Source: Aminiphilus circumscriptus DSM 16581 (lineage in GTDB: Bacteria; Synergistota; Synergistia; Synergistales; Aminiphilaceae). From it: a stretch of 64,000 bases of DNA. The stretch is from assembly GCF_000526375.1 (NCBI RefSeq), contig NZ_JAFY01000007.1, positions 744,001 through 808,000 of the forward strand. Direction: 5' to 3'. This document shows, one piece after another, positions 35,140 through 44,118 of the stretch. The notes under the pieces were generated by a model. It did not search any database, was not told the DNA's origin, and worked only from the letters and a program-made list of their open reading frames with translations. The position numbers and the translations under genes are program-made. The first letter of the stretch is position 1, and each line of letters begins with the position of its first letter.

Positions 35140-36516
35140 ATGAAATTTATCGATAAAGCAATACTTACCCTTCGTGCAGGCAAGGGCGGAGATGGATGTA
35201 TGAGTTTTCGCCGCGAAAAATTCGTCCCTCGCGGAGGACCCGATGGAGGGAACGGAGGACATGGTGGTAGTGTTTTTCTCGAAGCTACCAGGAGCCTTCA
35301 CACTCTTGCAGATTTTGAACATCGTCACCTTTTTGCTGCAACCGAAGGCGAGCGGGGAAGGGGAAAGAAGCAGCATGGGCGTCGCGGAAAAGATAGTGTC
35401 ATCCATGTCCCCTGTGGTACCCTTGTCTTTGAAAGGGGGAGCGAAGAGACACCTCTCGCGGATTTGACAGAACCCGGAGATAGGTTTCTCGCAGCCCGAG
35501 GCGGAAGAGGTGGAAGAGGCAATGCTCATTTCGCGAACGCGGTGAGGAAAACACCTCGCTTTGCCGAGAAGGGCGAACCGGGAGAAACACGTACCCTTCG
35601 ACTTGAACTCAAGCTCATTGCCGATGTTGGACTTGTGGGTTTACCAAATGCCGGAAAATCAAGCCTTCTGGCCGCACTTTCGAATGCGCAACCGAAAATT
35701 GCGAGCTACCCTTTTACGACCCTGACGCCAAACCTGGGGGTTCTACCCATGGCGGATGACCGTGTTGTCATTGCAGACATTCCCGGACTTATCGAAGGTG
35801 CGAGCGAAAATCGGGGGCTCGGACATGATTTTCTCAGACATATCGAACGAACACGGTTGCTTGTGTATCTTTTCGACATCAGCGACAACAATGTGGATAC
35901 TGTCCGTACACAATGGAATATTCTTCGACAAGAGTTTGCTGAATATGACAAAGCGCTTTTGGAAAAACCCTTTATCCTTGTTGGAAACAAAATCGATCTC
36001 CTTTCCGATCACGGAGAAATCATTCTTTCACATCTTCTCTCTGCACACGCCACACCCTGGAACAAAGCCGAGGGCATCTTCTTGATCAGTGCGAAAGAAG
36101 GGATTGGAATAGAAAAGCTCATCGAAGGGATCTCCCGTTTTTCGGCACGACATCCACGGAACGCAATGCCATCCCGTCTTTTTGCACCTCTTGAGGGTGG
36201 ACCGAATACCTCAAGAACGCTGGAGACGCGTATGCCTCTCGTCATCATTCCGGAAAATGCACACACCTTCAGAATCGTACACACCTATCTCGAGCGAGCT
36301 ATTCTTCGATTCGACTTCGAAAGCGACGAAGCAATCATGCGTTTCAACAATCTTCTCCGACGATATAAAGTTGAAGAAGCCCTTGAAGCTTACGGAGCTG
36401 AAGAAGGCGATACTATTCTGCTTGGGGAATTGGCGTTCGATTTTCTTCCCCAGAGAAGTGCGGAGGCGGAGGGGAATAGGCACGCGCTCGCTTCCTCCGA
36501 GGAAGAACATCCCTAA
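35140..36516 (+). CDS. obgE: GTPase Obg/CgtA
   Basis: Ribosome-associated GTPase in 50S assembly and stress control. The 458-aa protein has the glycine-rich Obg fold (GKGGDGCMSFRREKFVPRGGPDGGNGG), a G domain with GLPNAGKSSL, DIPGLIEGAS and NKID, and a C-terminal OCT domain (RTLETRMPLVI to ILLGELAFDF). ATG 35140 starts at the conserved MKFIDKA; ATG 35116 is possible, and the frame is open to 35044. Confidence 0.96.
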   Translation: MKFIDKAILTLRAGKGGDGCMSFRREKFVPRGGPDGGNGGHGGSVFLEATRSLHTLADFEHRHLFAATEGERGRGKKQHGRRGKDSVIHVPCGTLVFERGSEETPLADLTEPGDRFLAARGGRGGRGNAHFANAVRKTPRFAEKGEPGETRTLRLELKLIADVGLVGLPNAGKSSLLAALSNAQPKIASYPFTTLTPNLGVLPMADDRVVIADIPGLIEGASENRGLGHDFLRHIERTRLLVYLFDISDNNVDTVRTQWNILRQEFAEYDKALLEKPFILVGNKIDLLSDHGEIILSHLLSAHATPWNKAEGIFLISAKEGIGIEKLIEGISRFSARHPRNAMPSRLFAPLEGGPNTSRTLETRMPLVIIPENAHTFRIVHTYLERAILRFDFESDEAIMRFNNLLRRYKVEEALEAYGAEEGDTILLGELAFDFLPQRSAEAEGNRHALASSEEEHP

Positions 36517-36527
36517 CCTCAAATCAC

Positions 36528-36635
36528 GGAATCTCTGAATAAGGGAATAAGGCTACGTCAGCCCCGCAGGGCGCCTCGCGGAGCCTGATGCGACCCGAAT
36601 CAAGGGAAAGCGGAAGGTCTTTATTCAGAGCTTCC
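36528..36635 (-). repeat. MITE-like interspersed element, copy B (inverted, 108 bp)
   Basis: Terminal inverted repeats GGAATCTCTGAATAA and TTATTCAGAGCTTCC with the same GC-rich core as copy A in reverse orientation. Compared with A it carries a short duplication around the TTATT end (two CTTATT units), giving the extra length. It begins 12 nt after the obgE stop, between co-directional obgE and nadD, so it might end obgE transcription. Confidence 0.85.
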
Positions 36636-36766
36636 TTAAATTTATTACATAAAAATATGAGCGCCAACGCATGACCTGTGGATGCTTTTTATCTACAGCG
36701 ACCAAAATTTTGACCGGGATTTTTCGAAAAGTTCGGAAAGAATAAAAGAACGGGAGCCGATTGAGT

Positions 36767-37399
36767 ATGACGGACGCACATGTTCTCAAGAAAAGGCGTA
36801 TCGGCATCATGGGGGGCACCTTCGACCCTATTCATTTCGGCCACCTTGTCGTTGCGGAGGAAGCCTATTCCGCGCTACGACTTGAGGAGGTTTTTTTTGT
36901 TCCGACGGGATCCCCTCCCCACAAGGCAAAAACACGCGTCTCCATGCCCGAGGATCGGTACACCATGACGCTGCTCGCGACACTTGACAATCCACACTTT
37001 CGTCTTTCGCGAATTGAAATTGATAGAGGCGGCTCCAGTCATACCGTTGATACTATCCGGGAAATGCATCATTGGTACCCTCCGGCGAGCGTGGAGTTTT
37101 TCTTCATCACGGGAATGGATGCCGTTCTGGACATCCTGTCCTGGAAGGAACCCTTTGCCTTGAGCCGCATCTGTCGCATTGTCGCAGCAGGACGCCCCGG
37201 TTACAGCACCTCTGCACTCGATGACCTTCCGCCGGAAATCAGAGAAGCCATCGTTCCTCTGGAGATTCCACTTCTTGCCATATCGAGCACGGAAATCAGG
37301 GAACGTGTTGCAACGGAAAGAAGTATCCGCTATCTGGTTCCTTGGCCGGTGGAGCATTTCATTCACAAAAAGGCCTTGTATTTTCGTCATGGGCGGTGA
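36767..37399 (+). CDS. nadD: Nicotinate-nucleotide adenylyltransferase
   Basis: Converts nicotinate mononucleotide to deamido-NAD. The 210-aa protein has the nucleotidyltransferase motif GGTFDPIHFGHL near the N-terminus and the C-terminal ISSTEIRER (SSTxIR) motif. ATG 36767 or TTG 36761 could be used; GGGAG lies at 36752-36756. It forms a nadD-LCP-rsfS group. Confidence 0.95.
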   Translation: MTDAHVLKKRRIGIMGGTFDPIHFGHLVVAEEAYSALRLEEVFFVPTGSPPHKAKTRVSMPEDRYTMTLLATLDNPHFRLSRIEIDRGGSSHTVDTIREMHHWYPPASVEFFFITGMDAVLDILSWKEPFALSRICRIVAAGRPGYSTSALDDLPPEIREAIVPLEIPLLAISSTEIRERVATERSIRYLVPWPVEHFIHKKALYFRHGR

Positions 37400-37405
37400 G
37401 GAATC

Positions 37406-38728
37406 ATGACAAAGATAAAGATCGTTCTCGCGATTTTTCTCGCATTGCTTTCCAGCGGGATAGGAGTCGCGCTGAGATTGCAGCAGGTGATTCAACCTGA
37501 CTCCAGCGATATCAAAGAAAATTTTCACTACAATCAGACATCCGGATCCGTCACGATACTGCTTGTGGGCGTGGATTATACGGAAGGCTCCAGACGAGCT
37601 GATTCGATTGCCGTTGCCACGATCAACATCGACACCAAAAAGATCAAAATTCTCTCGATCCCCAGAGACACCCGAGTCCAAATCCCTGGACACGGCTGGC
37701 AGAAGATCAACCATGCCTATGCTTTTGGTGGAAAAGATCTCCTTTACAAAACGATCATCAACTATTTGGGCATCCCCATTGATTACTTTGTCGTCCTCAA
37801 CTACGATACTTTTCCTGCATTGGTCGATCTGGTGGGCGGCATTGATCTTCTTGTCGAGAAGAGACTCCATTACGTTGACAGAGCCGGTGGACTTTACATC
37901 GATATCCCCGCGGGGCAGCAACATCTCGACGGGAAACGTGCACTTCACTACGTTCGTTTTCGCAACGATGCACAAGGGGATATTGGGAGAGTGAAGCGAC
38001 AGCAACGTTTCATGGCAGCACTCCTGGAAAAGATAAAAAAACCTGCGATGTTACCTAAACTACCTCAGATTGTTGAGGAAACTATCCGTAATATCGAGAC
38101 GAACATGAACACTACCCAGGCACTCCAACTAGCATCCTATTTGAAGGATGTCTCCGTGGAGGACCTGGTTGCAATGACACTTCCGGGAAACCCTGCCTAC
38201 ATTTCCGGAATCAGCTATTGGTTGGGGGATCTCAACGCCACGGCCAAATTTCTTTCCTGGGCAGAAGACGAGAATGCAGAAGAGCCTCTTTCTCAAGACC
38301 TTCTCTCTTTCCCCGGAAGAGGGGACTCCGAGAACACTTCGGGCGATGACTCACTCGCCGTGGCCGAACCAACCCTCACAAGACAGGACATGGAAGCACT
38401 TGTCCAGTCCATCGTGGAACGTGTTGCCGTTCTGAATGGAAATGGAACGAAGGGGATTAGCAAGGATGCGGCTACCTTTTTGCAAAAAATAGGTGTTGAT
38501 GTCGGCTATGTCGGGAATGCAAAACATTTTGATTATCACACGAGCAATATTCTTTACCCGCAAAACGCCAATGAGAAAGTACGAAAAACGGCAAGTAGCC
38601 TCGGCGTTCTTTGTGAGATATCGCCCAGACTCATCAGGCCTGATGCAAAAGTAGCCTATGCCACGCTTATCCTGGGACATGATTACAAAAAAGTCCTTTC
38701 TAAACTCCAGGCCCTCGCGCAGCAATAA
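37406..38728 (+). CDS. LytR-CpsA-Psr (LCP) family protein with C-terminal LytR_C domain
   Basis: A 440-aa membrane-anchored extracytoplasmic protein. An N-terminal hydrophobic segment (residues about 6-25) is followed by an LCP domain with DSIAVATINID, KILSIPRDTRV, KINHAYAFGG, and LHYVRFRNDAQGDIGRVKRQQ, which contains the conserved Arg and Asp residues. Residues about 350-435 form a LytR_C module (VAVLNGNGTKGISKDAATFL). LCP enzymes transfer polymers from undecaprenyl carriers to the cell wall; the acceptor here in a diderm is unknown. Confidence 0.9.
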   Translation: MTKIKIVLAIFLALLSSGIGVALRLQQVIQPDSSDIKENFHYNQTSGSVTILLVGVDYTEGSRRADSIAVATINIDTKKIKILSIPRDTRVQIPGHGWQKINHAYAFGGKDLLYKTIINYLGIPIDYFVVLNYDTFPALVDLVGGIDLLVEKRLHYVDRAGGLYIDIPAGQQHLDGKRALHYVRFRNDAQGDIGRVKRQQRFMAALLEKIKKPAMLPKLPQIVEETIRNIETNMNTTQALQLASYLKDVSVEDLVAMTLPGNPAYISGISYWLGDLNATAKFLSWAEDENAEEPLSQDLLSFPGRGDSENTSGDDSLAVAEPTLTRQDMEALVQSIVERVAVLNGNGTKGISKDAATFLQKIGVDVGYVGNAKHFDYHTSNILYPQNANEKVRKTASSLGVLCEISPRLIRPDAKVAYATLILGHDYKKVLSKLQALAQQ

Positions 38729-38798
38729 ATAAATTAACAATCAAATCCAAAAAAGAATTCTATGTGCGCATATAATTAAAAAAAGAAAAGATGGGGGC

Positions 38799-39200
38799 AT
38801 GCAAATGGAAGAGCATAAGACACTGCTAGAAGAACATGAGAATAGGACGAATGAGGATTTTCGTGAAACGCATCGCATCATTAAAGCACTTGACGATAAG
38901 CATGCCATGGACATTTTGTTTCTCGATCTCCGTGATTTTACGACGGTCTCCGACGCATTCATCCTCGCCACGGCAAATTCTGAAACACACCTGCAAACGC
39001 TACAAGATACAACAGAAGAGGTAATGGGAGAGTTAGGCCTTTTTTGCCAGCTTGAAGGCCAAACCAGCAATCGTTGGCGCCTCGTTGATGCAGGACATGT
39101 AGTGATTCATCTCTTCAGTAAAGAGGGACGAAAGTTTTATGGCCTCGAGCGCATCTGGGGAGACGCGCCGCGCACACAGTTTGGGGAACACAGTGAGTAA
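38799..39200 (+). CDS. rsfS: Ribosomal silencing factor RsfS
   Basis: Binds L14 and blocks subunit joining under starvation. The 133-aa protein has DILFLDLRDFTTVSDAFILATANSETHLQTL and a C-terminal DAGHVVIHLFSKEGRKFYGLERIWGDA, both typical. A TATAAT at 38771-38776 lies upstream but without a good -35 hexamer. In B. subtilis and others it also follows nadD. Confidence 0.95.
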   Translation: MQMEEHKTLLEEHENRTNEDFRETHRIIKALDDKHAMDILFLDLRDFTTVSDAFILATANSETHLQTLQDTTEEVMGELGLFCQLEGQTSNRWRLVDAGHVVIHLFSKEGRKFYGLERIWGDAPRTQFGEHSE

Positions 39201-39346
39201 GACACAAGGGTGCCGTTTTATCGTCGCGGAGCAGTAAGCTCATGCTTTTTCGTGTCCTATAATGTATCTTATGTTGCACTTGTGGTGTTGGTGTCTACCA
39301 AGCTCTTCTCATGTGCTTTCTCGAAATATCCACGGAACTTTGTTCA

Positions 39347-39392
39347 AACAAGTTGCGAAATTGTGGATCCACCCATAATTTCGCAACTTGTT
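39347..39392. repeat. Perfect 16-bp inverted repeat enclosing a BamHI-type palindrome
   Basis: AACAAGTTGCGAAATT (39347-39362) pairs perfectly with AATTTCGCAACTTGTT (39377-39392); the 14-nt loop starts with the 10-bp palindrome GTGGATCCAC. It lies about 150 nt after rsfS. Flanking T-runs are weak, so it is not an obvious terminator. The region 39201-39346 holds no supported gene. Confidence 0.6.
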
Positions 39393-39494
39393 GTTTCGTT
39401 GCTCTGCATAAGGCTTGTGACAAACACATATCGCTGGAGTCAGGCTGAATCACCGGCCACAATCTCAGCGCACTCAGCGCGACTCCTATTTTGA

Positions 39495-39594
39495 GAAAAC
39501 CCTGAATAAAGACCTTTCGATTTTCCTTGACTCGGGTCGCATCAGGCTCTGCGAGGCGCCCTGCGGGGCTGACGTAGCCTTGTTCAGAGATTCC
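39495..39594 (+). repeat. MITE-like interspersed element, copy C (100 bp)
   Basis: Same orientation and nearly the same core as copy A (CTCGGGTCGCATCAGGCTC and GCGAGGCGCCCTGCGGGGC are identical). The right terminal repeat TTGTTCAGAGATTCC is kept, while the left end is degenerate (AAAACCCTGAATAAAG). TTGAG occurs at or near both flanks and could be a target duplication. It ends 6 nt from the tpiA stop, in the convergent rsfS-tpiA gap. Confidence 0.85.
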
Positions 39595-39600
39595 TTGAGT

Positions 39601-40413
39601 TTAGGCGAGAACCTTCAGAGCACCCTCAATAATTTCCAAATAGCTATCGACTTGCAAAGAGGCTCCTCCGATCAGCGCTCCGTCAATATCCGCTTGTCTC
39701 AACAATCCTTCCACGTTACCCGGCTTGACACTTCCACCATAGAGAATCGAAACCGCCTCACCGGCTTCTTCGCCAAAACGCCGAGACAGCAATTCCCGAA
39801 TATGACGACACACATCCTGGGCATCCTCGTCTCGTGCGTTTTTCCCTGTTCCAATGGCCCAAACGGGCTCGTAGGCAACAATAAGGGATGCGAGGACATC
39901 TTTGGGGGAAACGTCCTTGAGTGCTTCGGTGAGCTGCCTTTCCACCACCTCAAAAGTGGAATTCCGTTCACGCTCTTCCAGCGTCTCGCCTACACATAAA
40001 ACGGGGGTGATACCACCTGCAATACATGCACATACTTTCTTTCCCACAGCGATGTCGGTCTCTCCAAAAAGTTGCCGCCTCTCGCTATGTCCTATAATAG
40101 CATAATCACAGGCCATCTCCTGCAGCATAGGGACCGAAATCTCTCCCGTATACGCCCCTTCTTTTTCCCAATGTACGTTTTGAGTGCCATATTTGAGAAA
40201 AGGAAACATTTCTTTTCCTTCACGAAACACGTGGAGACTCAGCGCAGGTGGAAAAAGTGCCACAACGAGACGATGTTCCATAATCGCCTTTTCAATCGTC
40301 TGAGAAGATTTCACTCTTTCTACCAGCTTCGAGAGAAAGCTCCGGGCAGCTCCAGGACCGTTATACATTTTCCAGTTTCCGGCAAGGAAAACACCACGTT
40401 TTTTCTTCACCAC
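39601..40413 (-). CDS. tpiA: Triosephosphate isomerase
   Basis: Interconverts DHAP and glyceraldehyde-3-phosphate. Catalytic residues are in NWKM (Lys), IIGHSERR (His) and AYEPVWAIGTG (Glu), with a phosphate loop LYGGSVKPGN. Several GTG codons are stacked at 40419-40408; GTG 40413 is 7 nt from GGAG and is preferred, giving 270 aa. It is the last gene of gap-pgk-tpiA. Confidence 0.95.
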   Translation of the reverse strand: MVKKKRGVFLAGNWKMYNGPGAARSFLSKLVERVKSSQTIEKAIMEHRLVVALFPPALSLHVFREGKEMFPFLKYGTQNVHWEKEGAYTGEISVPMLQEMACDYAIIGHSERRQLFGETDIAVGKKVCACIAGGITPVLCVGETLEERERNSTFEVVERQLTEALKDVSPKDVLASLIVAYEPVWAIGTGKNARDEDAQDVCRHIRELLSRRFGEEAGEAVSILYGGSVKPGNVEGLLRQADIDGALIGGASLQVDSYLEIIEGALKVLA

Positions 40414-40466
40414 AACCACACTCCTTTTTCCTTTTTATCTTCATCTTCTTCCAATTCTTCCAAACG

Positions 40467-40495
40467 AAAGCGGGGAGCAAAAGCTCCCCGCTTTT
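40467..40495. terminator. Hairpin between pgk and tpiA
   Basis: AAAGCGGGGAGC, AAAA loop, GCTCCCCGCTTT: a perfect 12-bp stem. The longer T-run (TTTTT) is on the plus strand. On the minus strand, the direction of the operon, it is followed by TTTCG, so it may partly terminate or attenuate transcription between pgk and tpiA. Confidence 0.7.
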
Positions 40496-40514
40496 TCTTC
40501 TTCAAGTTCATAAT

Positions 40515-41708
40515 CTAGGCATGTTCGATGAACGGTTCCACACCGGGAAGGGTTTTTCCCTCGAAGAACTCAAGACTTGCTCCTCCACCGGTAGAGACGT
40601 GGCTGACCTTTTCGGCAAACCCAAGTTCGTTGATAGCTGCGGCGCTGTCACCACCTCCGACCACAGTGAGAGCTCCCTCCCTGGTGGCTTCGGCCATGGC
40701 CTCACATACCGCACGAGTTCCTGCCGCAAAGGCGGGAATCTCAAAAACACCCATTGGACCATTCCAAAGGATTGTCTTCGCCTGGGTCAAGATTTTCGCA
40801 AAGCGTTTGCACGTCTCCGAGCCGATATCCAAACCCATCTCTTCATCGGGAATGGCATCAACAGAAACCAGAGATACTGGAACGTCAGCCCTGCACTCTT
40901 TCGCCACAAGAACATCCACGGGAAGATGAATCGCGATGTTTTTTTCTTGCGCAAGAACCAACATCTCTTTCGAAAAGGCGAGCTTCTCCTCCTCGCAGAG
41001 GGAATTGCCGACGTTCTTTCCCATGGCTTTCAGAAATGTGAAGGCCATGCCTCCTCCTATGACAATGGAAGAAACTTTGTCCAGCAGATGCTCAATGACC
41101 CCGATCTTGTCAGAAACTTTCGCTCCGCCCAAGACGAGCACAAAGGGCTGCCTCGGAGCATCACGCACCTCTCCGAGAAATTCTACTTCCTTCAATAAGA
41201 GTTTTCCCGGATAGGAAGGCAACACTTCCGCGACGCCTCGTGTGGATGCATGCGCCCGATGAGCGGCACTAAAAGCATCCATGACAAAAGCATCAAAGGG
41301 TACAGCGAGATTCCGTGCAAATTCTTCGTCGTTCTTCTCTTCCTCCGAATAAAAACGAACATTCTCCAGAACAACGAAACTTCCACGAGAACACTGTGCC
41401 ATGGCGCCCTGAACAGCATCACCAACACAGTCGTCACAAAAAGCGACATCCCATCCCGTTAGTTTCCGAAAATATTCCGCCACCGGCCTCAAGGAGAACG
41501 AAAGGTCTTTCTTTCCTTTCGGCCGGCCAAGATGCGAAACCAAGGCTGTCTTCGCCCCGGCATCTTTCAGCAGGCGAAGTGTTTCTAAATGTGCCCGGAT
41601 CCGAGTGTCGTCGGTCACGCGCCCCTCTTTCATGGGAACGTTGAAATCAACCCGGACGAGAACGTTTTTCCCTTGAAATTCCTCAGCATTGATCTGCCGA
41701 AGCTTCAT
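40515..41708 (-). CDS. pgk: Phosphoglycerate kinase
   Basis: A 397-aa monofunctional PGK with the substrate region VRVDFNVPMKEGRVTDDTRI near the N-terminus, SHLGRPKG, VLGGAKVSDKIGVI, and the nucleotide-binding GPMGVFE and VVGGGDSAAA followed by HVSTGGGASLEF. The order gap-pgk-tpiA is common in bacteria. Confidence 0.97.
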   Translation of the reverse strand: MKLRQINAEEFQGKNVLVRVDFNVPMKEGRVTDDTRIRAHLETLRLLKDAGAKTALVSHLGRPKGKKDLSFSLRPVAEYFRKLTGWDVAFCDDCVGDAVQGAMAQCSRGSFVVLENVRFYSEEEKNDEEFARNLAVPFDAFVMDAFSAAHRAHASTRGVAEVLPSYPGKLLLKEVEFLGEVRDAPRQPFVLVLGGAKVSDKIGVIEHLLDKVSSIVIGGGMAFTFLKAMGKNVGNSLCEEEKLAFSKEMLVLAQEKNIAIHLPVDVLVAKECRADVPVSLVSVDAIPDEEMGLDIGSETCKRFAKILTQAKTILWNGPMGVFEIPAFAAGTRAVCEAMAEATREGALTVVGGGDSAAAINELGFAEKVSHVSTGGGASLEFFEGKTLPGVEPFIEHA

Positions 41709-41752
41709 GAGTACGACTCCCCTCCTACAATCCCCTTGGTGAGTCCTGCCGT

Positions 41753-42901
<1,149 letters not shown>

Positions 42902-42989
42902 TCACCTCACAAAGGGTTATTGCAGAAAAGAACAACGCTTTTCGTCTTGAGCTCATCAACAGGACTCTTCAAGGGAAAACCATGTTTTC

Positions 42990-43018
42990 ATAATACATGG
43001 TGCTCGTGATTTTGGCAA
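42990..43018 (-). promoter_or_regulatory. Sigma-70 promoter for gap-pgk-tpiA
   Basis: Minus strand TTGCCA (43018-43013), 17-bp spacer, TATTAT (42995-42990). It lies in the 428-nt gap between whiA and gap, so glycolytic genes are expressed apart from the upstream whiA cluster. Confidence 0.75.
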
Positions 43019-43176
43019 GACGGCATTTCCGTCTGAAATCAGCACATTTCGTGCACCTTTCCATACGACACCGGACAAAAGTGTTTCAGGAACTTCTTCT
43101 GCGCAATAAATCCCCCAAGTAAAAAACAATCATTTCCTTCCCGCGGAAGCCAAGAACAATCCGAGCACATCGCAAA

Positions 43177-43205
43177 GAGACCATCCCACACGCTGGTCTG
43201 GTCTC
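43177..43205 (-). terminator. Short hairpin at the whiA stop
   Basis: GAGACCA and TGGTCTC (43177-43183 and 43199-43205) form a 7-bp stem overlapping the whiA stop codon, followed on the minus strand by TTTGCG. A weak terminator candidate for the long minus-strand run. The rest of 43019-43176 shows no feature I can name. Confidence 0.35.
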
Positions 43206-44118
43206 ACTTCTCCTCCTCAGTCGCAGTCTCCACTCCTGCCCAGCGACTGAGTTTGTTCCAACGGTATTCCACAGTACTCTTACTGACAGGCTTGGAGAGC
43301 ATTTGCCCCAGTTCCTTGAGGGTCAGACTGGGGTGTTGGAGACGAAGCATCACCAATTCTTTCAAGTCGTCGGGAAGGTATTCGAGGGCATTCATCTCCA
43401 CGAGCCTTTTTGAAAGTGCAATGTGTCTGGCAGCAGCCTCCAGGCTCTTCCGGATATTCGCGGAGTCACAGTTGACGATCATATTTGCCCGCTCCCGTAG
43501 GGAACGCACTCTGGCGTTTTGTTCCAACAAGGTAACTGTCTTCGTCAACCCCAAGCACTCGAGAACGCGGCTGATCGTCTGCTGGTCACGCACAAGCCAT
43601 TCAGCGCGTCGGCCTCGCCGCCTCGACGATGCCCGGACATTCAAGCCTCTCAGAATTCCCTGAAGACGAAGACGCGTCTGATCCTCCTGTGGTTGTTTCA
43701 AAGCAAGGTAATAACCAAAACGGGGTAAATAGAGCGAACCAAGATTTCCCCAAATGCCCCTAAACCAGGGAACAGGCCTGGAGAAAAGCTTTTTGAAAAC
43801 TTCGGCGTTTCGCTCCTGCACCTCGGAATAAAGCCTACCAGGAAGCGTCAGAAGAATTCTCCCGTGTTTCTCCCTAGGCACTGAAAGCAATTCTCCAAGT
43901 TCCTGCAAGCCTTTCCAGGAGGAACTGTTCCAAAGTCTTCGCAATCTGCGAAAAACCCAGAGACGTCGACTTCCGAGATGGATTTTATCCTTCCCGTTGG
44001 ATGAAGAGGACACTAAATCCATTCCCGAGAGAATACCATCAATTTCTTCCTGTGTTTCCTCCGCTCTTTGAGCAAAAAGCACCCATTCGTCCCAAAGTCG
44101 GTTCGTCAGTTTTTCCAC
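43204..44118 (-). CDS. whiA: WhiA-family DNA-binding protein
   Basis: A 304-aa protein with the divergent LAGLIDADG-type homing-endonuclease fold of WhiA, GILRGLNVRASSRRRGRRAEWLV, and a C-terminal helix-turn-helix region (HPSLTLKELGQMLSKPVSKSTVEYRWNKL) that is the family signature. WhiA controls sporulation in Streptomyces and division or fatty-acid traits in Bacillus. It is the third gene of the conserved rapZ-yvcK-whiA trio. The GTG start overlaps yvcK by 13 nt. Confidence 0.9.
   Translation of the reverse strand: MEKLTNRLWDEWVLFAQRAEETQEEIDGILSGMDLVSSSSNGKDKIHLGSRRLWVFRRLRRLWNSSSWKGLQELGELLSVPREKHGRILLTLPGRLYSEVQERNAEVFKKLFSRPVPWFRGIWGNLGSLYLPRFGYYLALKQPQEDQTRLRLQGILRGLNVRASSRRRGRRAEWLVRDQQTISRVLECLGLTKTVTLLEQNARVRSLRERANMIVNCDSANIRKSLEAAARHIALSKRLVEMNALEYLPDDLKELVMLRLQHPSLTLKELGQMLSKPVSKSTVEYRWNKLSRWAGVETATEEEK

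Noticed and set aside
39210-39494. 94-codon ORF after rsfS
   Set aside because: There is no SD, the composition is not protein-like, and it runs through the perfect inverted repeat.
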